The position numbers and the translations under genes are program-made. Positions 1 to 13,100 of a stretch of DNA of 64,000 nucleotides are shown piece by piece; within the stretch, counting starts at the first letter, position 1; every line of letters starts with the position of its first letter. The notes below the pieces were generated by a model, which was given only the letters and a program-made list of their open reading frames with translations, was not told where the DNA came from and ran no database searches. Source of the DNA: Cliona cf. orientalis (Eukaryota; Porifera; Demospongiae; Clionaida; Clionaidae); NCBI GenBank assembly GCA_963930775.1, contig OZ005702.1, positions 3,906,001 through 3,970,000 of the forward strand, in the 5' to 3' direction.

Positions 1-31
1 TTGTATATTGTTCTTTAATGTTAACATGTAG

Positions 32-3000
32 CATGTTCTGAAGGATAAACGGGTACTGGCTTTTGCTCAAAAGCATGCTACAGAGCAGAAAGGAGATAAA
101 ATTTCAGAAGATGAATGGGACCCAGAAAATGCTTTTGTAAGTACATGTACATGTGTATTGTACGGTGTATGTGTATTGTGGATATACTTTTACATGGCTA
201 AAATGGGACATGTGCAGTGAACTCCTACATGTACATGTAGATTCCTCTTCACGATTGATACACGTAGTAACACAAAAAATTGTTACGCTTAACTTGTTGA
301 ATGTATGTAAGCCAGGTTTATCAATGAATTCTATCGCACTTGCAGTGCCAACCTCCAACCCTGTATACCTGTAGCCGGACATATTGGCAGGAACTAAAGT
401 TGGAGGTTGGGTCCCAAATCACTTTTGGGAGACCATAATACATGTACATGTTTATTGGCAGATTTGTATTAAGTGATTTGGTAGCTGCATCACTGGCCCC
501 TCCCAGTCCTGGTACACACCTATACTGTATACGTGCCTGTTTGTACAGATTAATGTACCTAGAATCTGAGTACATCAAATACTGTAAACTCTGGTTATTA
601 AGCGCATGTTCTCTTCTCGTCATAAGCTATTGTTTACTAAGCACATGCGCTTAATAGGCGTGGTGTTCTATGAACCTGACCTTAATCGGCTGGAAAGTAT
701 GTGGAGTCCAGGTATCTTTGGAGAATTGATGGCCACAAATAACACTGTCATGCAAGAAGATCGAGTTTCAGAAATTGCCAGCACTTGTCATCTTGAGGGG
801 CAGCTGTAAACGCTAAAGCGCTCCGCGATTGATCGAGAGCTAGCACTAACGCTAGCGGGCCTCGCATCCATGATGTGCCCAACTGTTTGTGGGCGGGCAT
901 GCGCTTATTAACCAGAGTATACGGTATTCCCCTAAAATATTTAGTGAATTGTGTTGTCCTGTGTGGCATTATTCAAATGTCAAAAGTAAGTTTACCTGTT
1001 GCTTCACTGGATAAACAACATTTGGTATGCTAAACATTATCTAAGAGTTTCCTACAAGCCTTCATAGAAGTATATTGAACGTCGTGGCACCCTAGTACAG
1101 TATACTAGCAGGGCTTCATTTGGGGGGGGGGGGGGGCAGGGGGGGGGCACTCGCCCCCCCTTGATAAACTCTCGCCCCCCCTTGCCCCCCCTTATAAAGC
1201 TGGTATTATCACACGCATAAAGTCAAGAAATCACCTAATGTGAATAATAATCATGATATAAAGTATTCAAAATGTAGTGCCTGAGAGTGCACCAGAAGCA
1301 ATCTCCGGGAGTCCAAAATGCAAAAATTTTCTGGGGGAGCATGCCCCCAGATCCCCCTAGAGATCGTGTGCACGGAAAATAGTCTTGCCCCCCCTTGATC
1401 TCATACTAGCTCGCTGTGCCCCCCCTTGGCAAAGTTTCTAAATGAAGGCCTGACTACATGTAGCAGTACTGTTCAGACATTTCCAGGTACACTTCCGGCC
1501 GTAACGATGATTGTAGAATTTTCGCGAATGTAATAATGTAGCATTTCCAGTCCATCTGAAAGATAATGTATAGTCCCTGATGTACATGTAGCTCACCACA
1601 AGGTGCAGCTTGAGCACAAGCATCCGGCTCGAGTAGACGGCTATAAAACAAGTAAAGGTAAGGCGTCACTACATAAGAAAAGTTTCTACAGCAACAAGGC
1701 CATGTAGTCTAAGTCTAGGTATGATCTAATTTCTGTAAACGTGGGTCCAAGCTAGCTATAGTTGCCCAGACAATTCTGTAGCCTCATAGGGGCCAAAGCT
1801 CCCGACATACTGGGAATGTGGTACACTATTAAACTATACATTTTCCCTCCTTTCTTGATCTTTATAGCGACAATAGATTGTGCTCAGTTAATGACGATAG
1901 CTATAGCTTGTATATGTACTTTGTATCGAAGATAATAGAGGGGGCAACCCTTTACTATGCTGTGAGCGAAGGCTCACCCCCTTGCAGGCTTTCATTTAGG
2001 ATTTTGTCGAGGGGGGGGGGCAAACGCGACAATTACGGAGTTAAAGGGGGCAAGGACTATAGTAATACTTCATCCATGTTTGTAGGTTAAATACATGTAT
2101 GAGCAAAACTGCCATGTTGGACACTTTCACCATTTAAACTTTTTACATGTGCTCAAGTCAGTGGCCCTGGGTTCGATTCCCGGCGGCTTCCCGGATTTTT
2201 TCTCTTCCAGCTAGCTTTAGGATGTAGATGGGGTGATGAGAGTGTGTGTGCCCATCCTTGTTAAGCTAAGAACTTTCATGTACATGTATTGTACGTATGT
2301 TGGTGGCTATTTTCCGTGTGTTCTATTGGATTAAAATATGTACATGTACATGTACATTTAGCTACATATTTGATGTGATCTAGAATTGGCCAATACCTTG
2401 TGTCCCCAGTAGTACATTTACCCCCAATCCCTTAAGAAGGGAGGAAAACTTAGCCCATGTACGTGTATACGTATGTCTTGTTGCTAATGTACTTTTTGCA
2501 TAATTACAGAAGTGTTTGCATGTACATGATATTATATATTATGTATACCAGTGGTATGAGGTGTGTAGTAAGTAACATGTATATAGAGGTGTCTAAAGTG
2601 TAATATTCATTGAGCTTTTAAAATTTTATACTGGATTGTATACGTGTAAATGTATGTGCAGGAACCAAAATTGACACGGTCTCGAGTTCGTCAAGCTGTA
2701 GCATCTAGTATTGCAAGTGGAGGTATCAGCCCAGAGAAGAGACATGTGGTAGGTTATCAGTTGTATGATAAAAATGATCATGTATATTTGTATACATGTA
2801 CATGTATGTACATGTACCTTTTATATTTAGAATTTCTATGCAATTTAAGGAAAATTGATCATGGAGTTTCCAAAGAGTATGCGACTTAGTACAGGATTTG
2901 CATAGTTATCCTTTCAGTAAGCCTGTTCATTAACTTTGGTAGACCCACCTGATACCCAAATCTTTGTGGTCTCTAATACATGTATACTATGTATAAGGAA

Positions 3001-6000
3001 CGGAGAAATACCGTGTTTATGCTAATAGAACGCAAGCTAAAAAAATTTTAACTTAGCGCGGTTTTCTGGTAAAGGTCGTCACACTCTACATTGACGTGTA
3101 TTATGAGAAGTCCTAGAACGTGAATTTCTTGCGCTAATTAGATCTTGCGTTTTATTTACATAAACACGGTAAGAAATAAGAAATTGGAAATGGAAATGGA
3201 AATGGTCGTTATCTGAAGCATTGTACATACCGTTGAAACTGGTTGTTAAGTGCATGCGCTTATAACATGCGGCAGCAAGAAAATATGTGCTTAACAAAAA
3301 GTATGCGCTTAACAGGAAGCATGCGCTTAATTAAAAGTGCTAAAATACGGTAGGTGGAGCGTGCGTAAAGAGGGTAGAAAGGCCTACAATGGTGGCCAAG
3401 AAGCGACCGGAGAGTGTAATTCTCGACGTTTTCTTCTCCAGCCTACTCCTAGCCTCCTTTCTGGGCTCATGTAACTGACTGCTTGTGGTCCAGGTGACTT
3501 GCTGGGCACATATGCCTAACAAAGAACGGTAAGGCTCGCACAAAACTATGCGCTTAACAGTGAGCAGCGCTTAACAACCAGTTTCTATGGTAATATTTAT
3601 ACAGAAATTGATAAATCAGCCAGCTTACGTGATTGGTTGCAATCAGATGTTTGGATTGCTTTAAAAGTAGGAACAGGGAAATGAGAACAAGAAATTGGAA
3701 ACGAGGACATAATTGTTGATATACTCATACATGTATATACATTCAGGGTTCTCCCCACACTGGTCGGGAGTGGTCGGCTCCAACGATCTCTCAGCAATTT
3801 TTTACCACCTCTCAGGCTTGATTTATCACCACTCGTAGATAATAAAAAGTGCTGAAATCTATGTTTAATGCAAATTGACAGTACCGTGTTTATGCTAATA
3901 GAACGCATGATCCAATTACCGCAAGAAAATTCAATTCCAGGAATTGTTTGTATTCTATTAGAACGGAAGCAACTGTCTGTAATTATTTTCTATGAATCCA
4001 ATTAGCGCAATGCCATGGTGCTAAGGTGAGGCTATTGCGCATGCTCAAACCGCGTGCTGCACGGCAAAACCACACCTGCTTAGTAATAAACCGTTCTGGA
4101 AGCCTCTATATTATATATCTCGCTCTGTCTGTCGGACTCGTTGCTATAGTTAACCAAATCGCAAGTGTCGTTCGTCGTTCATGAGGGTACTAAACTACAA
4201 GTGTCGTTCGTCGTTCATGAGGGTACTAAACTACACTCGGGACTGACCTTAGTTGGAACTGCACTAAGTCCAGCAGCCAGGGCCTCAGGCTGTGATCAGC
4301 ACGATTCAGTGGCATCGCTAACCATGCAGCGCGGCTGTCAGAAGGCCTTTCTCAGGCTACCCTCGTGATGATCGGGGCCAGGGGCACAGGTACGATACCA
4401 TCGATAGCCACTATTCGTCGTCGCTCAAAGCTATGCTAATCGTTTTATTACAACGCAACATCTAATTAACGCAAAAAATTCACTTCCTGGAATTGCTTTG
4501 ACTCTAATTGTGCGCAAACCAGATTTGAAATTATTTTTTTGCTTGCGTTCTATTAGAATAAACACGGTACTTTTGCTCAAGTTTAACCATCGCTCAGAAT
4601 ATCCTGGGGAGAACCCTGTACATTGGGGAATAACGTCCTTGCCCATGGCTACAGAAGGGTACCTTGGACATTAATTTTGAAAGGTTTACTCTTGTCATCC
4701 TGAGAACTTAGTTCCTTGGCCAAACTCATGCACATGGCATGCCGCTCAAGCTATAAAACAGGTGAAGAATCAGTTAATAGTGATACAATGTATGTAAAGA
4801 AGCTCACAGTCTTCCAGAAGGTGTATCTTATTGCTTGTATTCAAGTATTCCTACTTTTAGAGCAACCCTGCATGTTTTGAGGAAACTACATACAATGTAC
4901 TTACATGAAATAATTATTTTTCTTTTCCTGGGGCTCCCCTCACTCATAATACTACCAGTAGATTTACAAGGGCAGCCTCGAGGAGTCTGTTTGTACAACC
5001 TTTTGCTAAAACCAATAATTTTATGTACTCTTTTTTTCCTCGTACTATTCGTAAATGGAATAATTTGCCTGTGTCTGTGCAAAACTCTCAGTCCTTTTAT
5101 TATTTTAAGTGTAATACTCTTACTTACTGTTAATCTAATTTTTTCACCTTAATATTTTTATTACATGTACACCTATCTTCACTTTTGGGTCATGTTTGTA
5201 TCAGCAAATATTTACGTATGCTGTTCATGATGCCATTGCGTATGCATAAACCTTTTATAGACAAAAAAAAATGTACTGTATGCTCATCTTGAATATTACT
5301 ATACAATATCCAACTTTTTCATGTGTTACATGTACATGTAGCATTTGCATGCGCCGTCACCTGTGGATGACCTGCTTACCACTGAAGAGTCCTCAGATGA
5401 TGAATATAATCCAGAAGTTGAAGACACTGAAGAGGAGGAAGAAGACGAGGAAGAAGAGAATGAAGACAAGAGGGAGGAAGAGATGGTCATGAAGGATAAA
5501 CCAACAGATGGTAGGTTAGAACTAGTGAGACATATCTTATTCTCTTTTAATAAGCTTACCATAATTATGCACATGAACGTTTCATTTCATTGTGTGTAGT
5601 ACAGCACCTCTCCATCTGAAAGTATCAAATTGCATCGCTACTGCCTAACTTATAAGATATACATGTACCTCGGGACCAGCTCAATCCTGCCTGACCTCTA
5701 TCATTAGAACTGTTGCCTTCTGCCATCGCAGAGGCCAACACTGCATATGCAGAAGGCAACAGTTCTAATGATAGTCTGAGAGGTCAGGCAGGATTGAGCT
5801 GGTCCCGAGGTACATGTAAGTTACATGTAGGTAGTAGCGATGCAATTTGATACTTTCAGATGGAGAGGTGCTGTACTACATTCAAATGCTGACTTTGAAT
5901 AATATATTATTCGAACTATTTCATGTGACTAATATTAATATACATGTATAATCTCTTAATTATTGTTGTTTGTTCTACTGCACCTCTGTTGGTGTGTCAC

Positions 6001-9000
6001 ATAATAATAATAATAATAATAAGGCCAAAAAATTAAGAAGCAAGAGGCATACATCGAGACTGATGTCCTAATACAAAGTATGAACCCTTGGAGAAATTTT
6101 GTATAAAAACTAACCGCATCCTATGTAGGAAAAAAATAGCTTTGAAATAGCGAGAACAACATCTGGCCATTTGTAATTGAGACCGGTAGAACACTAAATA
6201 TTGAATCTGAATCATTGTTAGCCTTTATTGACAGAATTCTGATTTTTACTGCATGGTCATTCTGATGTTTTTTGCCTACCCTTACAGTTATAGCTGCTGA
6301 CCACAATGTGGCTAAATTTGTCTATACTTGAATCCTTCACTGGCAGTGAAAAAAAAGGTTGGAAAAAACTGGGTCCAGGCCAGATTCGAAGTGGTGCACA
6401 CATTAATTTTGACATTGCTTGGAAGTCACAAAGCTGACAATAGCATAATTATGGCTTCTCTGTTTTGACAAGGATATTTTCGCTTACTACTCAACAATGA
6501 AAGTGAAATTGTGGGACGTGTAAATTTTAGTTTTTTTCATGCTCTATCTGGTGGTCTTTGAATTATGCATATCGAAAATTCGAAATTACGTTTATGAAAT
6601 ATTATATATTCACAGGTATTAAATATTGCGATTTTGACCTAAATCGCAAAATTCACAATTAATAGTACCCGTTATTAAATCTATCCCTAAGGTAACCACA
6701 TTTTTTAACGATATTCACAGCATGGCAGCCACATAATAGTTATCTGTCAGTGAGTGAGCAATATGAGCCCTTGTAGGGCTCATATTGCTCACTCACTGAC
6801 AGATAGGGCTCATATTGCTCACTCACTGACAGATAACTATTTTGTTGTATCGAGCACTGTTGGTAATGTAGGATTACGTAATCCTGCACGCCTAATTGGA
6901 TTGTGGCTAGAGTGTATGGCATGTACTCTGGGTGACTGCTCAACAACCAGTTCTATAAAACTCTTGAACACTACTCTACTGTACTTGGTTGCTTAGTAAC
7001 TTACAACAATGTCTTGTATTGGCCCGAAGGGCCAATACAAGACAGTGGCTGCCATATAACTGACTTATTAGATGTTGACATTAATTTAATTAGTACCTAT
7101 TCTTTTACATTGAGCAGGTTGCCCACAGTGTCACTGTGTACACTAACATGAACCTGCAATATTGATGTTACTCTGTATTGGAGAATATTCTGTCACTAGT
7201 TACCTGGGTAACATCTAACAAATTATAATATTATGTAGATATAATTATATTATCATGGTGTACATATGTTATAGTTATATGGCAGGCATCTGTCTTGTAT
7301 TGGCCGGAAGGGCCAATACAAGACAGTGGCTGCCATATAACTGACTTGTTAGACGTTGACATAGAAATTTAATTAGTGCCTATTCTTTTACATTGAGCAT
7401 GTTACCCACAGTGTCACTGTGTACACTAACATGAACCTGTTTGAGACTATAGTATTGATGTTCCTCTGTATTGGAGAATATTCTGTCACTTGTTACCTAG
7501 GTAACATCTAACAAATGCATGTACACCGTATGTTCAGTGTGTTGTACATGTAAGATTTACTACTTGTTTAATAGGAACCAATCAGCCTGAATCTGCTGCT
7601 GAAAGTAATATATGTATTGTTTCTGCTCCTGGATCACCTGGAATGGCTATACAAGATAGTCCAAGACACTCTTTTTTGAAAACAACTGTTTCTTTATCAA
7701 CTAATGTTGATACTGAATATACCGAAGCAGCATTGATGCAAGAAACTGCTGCTTTATTGGCATCTTTGTCCGATGTCATCCTTAGTCCTGCGAAGTCACC
7801 TAAAATGGATATAACTCAACAGTCCTATGAAGTATGCAACGAAAGTGAGGTATGACTAGCGTAAAGGGTCTGTTGAATTTGCTCACTTCCTCCCCCTAGT
7901 AACGAATTATTGCATCACATTGCACTGGCACTAGGTGTGCAGTGTCAGGTGCATCCTGAAATTTTTTTTCTGGAATGTCACGCTCGATTCTTGTTTCCTT
8001 GTTTAGGATGAGGAGATTATTGCAAAGAGGACCCGATCAAAGCATCCATTGGTAGACACGTCCCTTTCAGCGATTGAAGGTAATGAAAGTGAGAGCATAT
8101 AATTCAATAGTGTTAACGGATAGTGGGAAACGTTTGAGGGAGAAAGCTTTCGCAGATCAATACATTTTGTGGAGAAAACTTTTGAGGAATATATTGTTAC
8201 CCTGCGCACATATGCAAGAGTTAAAGCAATTGGTTGGTCTGTCGTCTGTTATCCACACAAAAATTGTCTGCTCAGAAGATTTGGATATCTAGGTGGTCTG
8301 TAAGTACCATCCAATTGTCTGAAGTTACCAAAAAAGGTCATGCATTTGCCTTTTAATGCTAGGCACTAGCTACGAGCGCTACAAATCATGCAATTTTATT
8401 GGCCACCTCTATTGGTCACACCTAGTAAAACTATGTGCTGATCCTACTGTGTGTGCCTATTGACCACCTACATATTGTGTGCTATAAGTTGTAATAGTGC
8501 CCATTGACAAAAAAGGTCTTGATATGCTTTCGAAATAATTTATCATGGTGCTAAGACAATTGTATAGGTGGATGTGGCATGCCTAAATTTCGTGGATAAA
8601 CTTTCACGGGTGGCTCTTGAGCCATGAAATTTATGAAGGTTTTTCCCTTTAAGTTTCCCATTCTGTGGTATCTTCATTGTGTCTGCCTATAGCATCCTTT
8701 GTGCCTCCTGACGCTGAAGATCCTCCCACGCCTATGGAATTGGATCCAGAAGATCTGGAGTGGCAAAGTTGGCTCAACGATCTTCTAAATCCCTCTGGTA
8801 TATACATGTATTTAGGAAGTATGCATAGTATTATTGTTCTGTATTCAGAATCCCTAAATATTGGTGGAACTGGAGAAGGAGAGGAAATGGAGGATGGTGA
8901 TGATGACGTTGAATACAACTTTCTTGCAGATCAGGAAGAAGTTGAAAAGGAAGAATTCAGAAATGATAGAGCTGTGAAAATCTCAAGTTAGAATTATGTT

Positions 9001-10190
9001 AATAAGGAGGGTTGAATCCTGACGTGGTGCTGTACACTAATACATGTGTTTATTGGATTGTTGCATTTAACGTTAGAGCTAGCTAGCTGTTAAATGCATA
9101 CTTTTAATGAAACACTTTATCATATCCCCAGTAGCTGCAGAGCCTTATGTTTCATGCAAGCGGTAAAAGGACATCCATATACAATGTAGTCTACACACAC
9201 TCTACGTTCAATTAGTTTTAATGCTTCAATCATAGCGATGTAATCTGACCTTGAAGGCATAAGTCTTGATGCTTCAATCACAGAGATGAACTTGACAGCA
9301 CAGTACGTACAGCTTCCAAACTTCAGATCGGTCACGGCACGCTATGCATGCATGAATGTATGCTACAAGTAAATTTATTTTACCTAAGCCAAGGGAACAC
9401 GTGAAGCTCTACCAGCCATACTTGTCGGAGAAAGTAGCATGCAGCTTGTAAGGTAGTAGCTACATGTAGATACATACAGCATCAGATGCCGTACACATAT
9501 TTACTGGTTTTCAAATCCCGGAAAGGCTCCATATACGCCCTGAATTTTATCATACTTATCTTGTATGTCACATCATAATTTCATCATATAGGTTTAACTG
9601 TTACACCATAATTACCTTTAAACCTCAGATAAGTGAATTGCTACTGGGGATGTACATGTAATTACAGCCACTACAAATGGCATAGTTGTTTCCGGTCCTG
9701 GCTGTCGATTTAATAGCATGCAGGCAGGCGGGCGGTTCATTTTATTATTCATTATTCATTATTACCGGAAGTGATATAATTCACAAATGGTACATGACTC
9801 GACCTAATCCTGCCATCTTCAGCTGACATGGCAAGCACAGTTCTAGAACTATGAATGAAGCTACTCACTGATAATCGTGCAGAGCGAGAACTGCGGTGAG
9901 ATACATGAGCAAATACTGAATGAGCCATTGAGATCACAGACTCAGCTTGCAACTCAAGCGCACATGGAACAGACCGTAAATATTGAAAATTACAAGAACG
10001 CCGTCAATGTTTTAAATAAGTGCAGTGATAGAAAAAATTGGCGGTGGCTTGAAAGGCATGTGGGCGGTGGACAGGAAACTATGATCCATTTTGTAGTGGC
10101 CTAACGTGATAGGCTACAATGTGCATAATGAGTACATGTACCTTTACAGAAAAAGAAGTAGATGATCTCTTATGTGAATTGCTGAATCCA
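32..10190 (+). CDS. GON4L: GON4L exons 1-8: acidic N-terminal region
   Basis: About 331 residues. Exon 2 has EPKLTRSRVRQAV, like the EPKMTRS block of vertebrate GON4L. Exon 3 has a TEESSDDEYNPE motif followed by a Glu/Asp run. Exon 5 reads IIAKRTRSKHPLVD, matching the RTRSK-PL block. Exon 6 has LEWQSWLNDLL. Exon 7 ends VEYNFLADQ then FRNDRAVKIS, and splices at phase 1 into exon 8 KKEVDDLLCELL, which is the family's most recognisable stretch. Exon 7 must end at 8986 with donor GTTAGA: reading on gives a stop, while splicing restores the KKEV motif. The intron between exons 6 and 7 is only 51 nt (8798-8848). Confidence 0.92.
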
Positions 10191-13100
10191 GTAAGTTGAA
10201 TTCTAATAGTACCGGTGCAGGAATAATAGGACTATTTTGTTCTTATAGCCATCTTGTAAGAATATATAGTTATACTTGTTTGACTGTTGCAAATCACAGT
10301 TAGCCCGATTTATTAACTTGTTTGTGATCGTAGAGAGCTTAATCATCCAATGTAGGTAATTATGTGCCCAGGATGGAAGCATGTTGTAGTTGCCTTGTCA
10401 ACAAGAGAAGCTCTCTTGGTCCACTGCGTGACCATCTGCTTTAACCACTGAGGAATCAAAAAGATTATGAGGGTTGTAGGCCCTTGTACCCCCACAAAGT
10501 GATAGCTTGTAATTATAATGGTAATACTCCTGGATATCTTGATCAGCCACTGCTATAGAAACTATTGGTGTTGAACGTACCCATTAATATATATTCCCCG
10601 TATCATCCCGGTTCTACACCAGCAAATGGCAGTCTTCTGGATGAACTACCATAATGTCCCGCTTAATCGCAATTTTGGCCCACATGGGTGCTTACCCAGG
10701 ATTAAAGTTCCATACCGGTATATACGTTTGTATAGAAGCTGCTACATTGACCCTTTGAAATCAAGATGAAGTGCAGTACATGGGTGCTTACATTAATTTA
10801 AATGTCATTAATTTTAGCTAATAATTCTAAGCACTGTAGAGTACGTCATGTTTTGTGCTATGACTAGCTGAAAGATATAAAGACATGCACCCCCTGTAGT
10901 ATATGTACGTGTAGTTAGATTATAGCATACAATTTCAAGCGCATAGAGTGTGCGTGGGTTATAAACTGGTTGTTAAGCGCATGCGCTTACAACACGCGGC
11001 AGCAAGAAAATATGCGCTTAATTAAATGTGCTACAACCAGGGACTATACATTATCTTTCAGAAAGACGATGTGTAGTCCCTGCTACAATACGGTAGGTGG
11101 GGCAGGCATAAAGAACGTGTCGAGGGTAGAAAGGCCTACAACGGTGGCCAAGAAGTGACCAGAGAGCGTAATTCTCGACGTTTTCTTCTCCAGCCTACTT
11201 TTAGCCTTCTTTCTGGGCTCATGTAACCAATCGCTCGTCATTCAGCTGGCTTGCTGGGCATATGCGCTTAACAGCGAGCAGCGCTTAACAACCAGTTTCT
11301 ACGGTAGTTCCAAGACCTAGTAAACATAATAAGTATGTGAAATCGATAAAGAACTGGCTTAGAGTTCAGTATGCTTTGAATAGTTCATGATGGATGATGA
11401 TGGCAACGATCACAGATAGACCTTTCCCCTAGGTATAGATAATGAGGGTGGGGGGGGGGGGGGGGAGGGCTAAGGCTAAGATGGATTTAATGGTACTGAA
11501 AATATGTGTACATAATAAGTCTTCCTGTTGATATCTGTAGAGTGGAGGTGCTATTGGTGGATTTTTATCTGATGATGGACTGGATCTCACTGGAGCCTAT
11601 CTACTGGAATCAATAGGGTAATTGTGCTAGTTCTATATAGCTAATATTTCATGCTAAGAATACTCCATTTTGTGAATTTTCAACAAATTATATATAGCCA
11701 AGGGAATAACTAATTTTTATGGCTCATGTGAACAGCCAAACTATTCAATACATAAGTTTTACCATGTATGGTACTAGGCCTAGGGTTAGCTAACTTTTGT
11801 GCATATCTTGGCAGTTGAAGTGTGGAGGATCACATTCTTAGCTGTCTAGAAACGTTGGCTCTGCTAAGAAAATATTTACTTCTCATATTGTACTACTGTA
11901 ATTCGTGAAATTTTGGTGAACACGTTCATATCAAATTTATGGCATATAATATTTGCTATACCTATAAGTATTAACTATTATCGTATAAAAATTGCATCAG
12001 TTTTTTACCACAAAAGTAATACTTGCGAATTATGATATTTCTACACGTAAAAGTCATTATGCATTACAGTTTGCAGCCCTTGCCATATTTACAGTCATCA
12101 GTTGATGGTGCTGCTATTGGCTCTGAAGTGGTGACTGAAGAAGGCAGCGAAGTTGGTTGCTGTTTGTCTAAAGATCAATCGACTCAATTGTGGATTCAAA
12201 TACAACAAGTATGAAGTACAAGAAATAATAATATTATTAATTATTACATGTATGTAGATGCAGCTTCTGCCATTATGAATTATATAATTGTAATATACCG
12301 TGTAGCGGGAAATTTTCGTATGGTGCTAATTTTCATATATTTCGTATGCTCCATCCTGTATACAAAAATAAAAACTGCAAAAATTTGAACGTGTGAAACT
12401 TTTCTTTCGTGCATGACCTTTGACCTATAGGCCTACCACGGACACATGCAGTCGCTAGCACAAGCAGCGGATACTAAATGCAAAGCTAGCTCACTGAACA
12501 ATGTCTATTTATCGGTTCTTGGCCAAGGTGTCGAAACGGAGTGACCTTCCTGATCCCAGTGGACATCGATTAGCCCCACTACGATTAAGGGGAAGCCAGT
12601 GATGCTAGCGTTACCATATAGTGCAAGTGCGAGTGCTAGCAGCTGCGCATGCACACAATCTCCCTCCTCAGCAAGCATACGAAATTAAAAAATGCGAAAA
12701 TTTATTCTAAGGATATTTTGGTCAATCATACAAAAATTAGCGCCAACGAAAATTTCCCGCTATTCGGTATTATAATACATAGCCCCATAGACTCAATTGT
12801 TTCTTAATTTAAACACTCTTATTACAGTAACTTGCAGAAATGTGGTGTGCATGGATCAAGGATTGTAGCAACTAGCACTAGTCTAACAGCTAATAGTTGA
12901 CAGAGAGGTTTCACGGTGGTCTATCAAGCTGGACCCTTCTTCTTTAATACCTGCAAATATCTTTCCTTCTTGTAATTACCTCATGGAGTTGTTTTACAAA
13001 CCGCAGTCGAATTCATGTGGTTACCTATACTGAGTCTAGATCTTGGCACACATGTACGTATGCTGAGGAGGTTGCAGTTACCACCGTGGAAAATTCTTGC

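Noticed and set aside
2156..2195. tRNA gene suggested by CTGGGTTCGATTCCCGG
   Set aside because: Only a T-arm is present; no matching acceptor 5' strand, D-arm or anticodon arm upstream. At most a tRNA-derived fragment.
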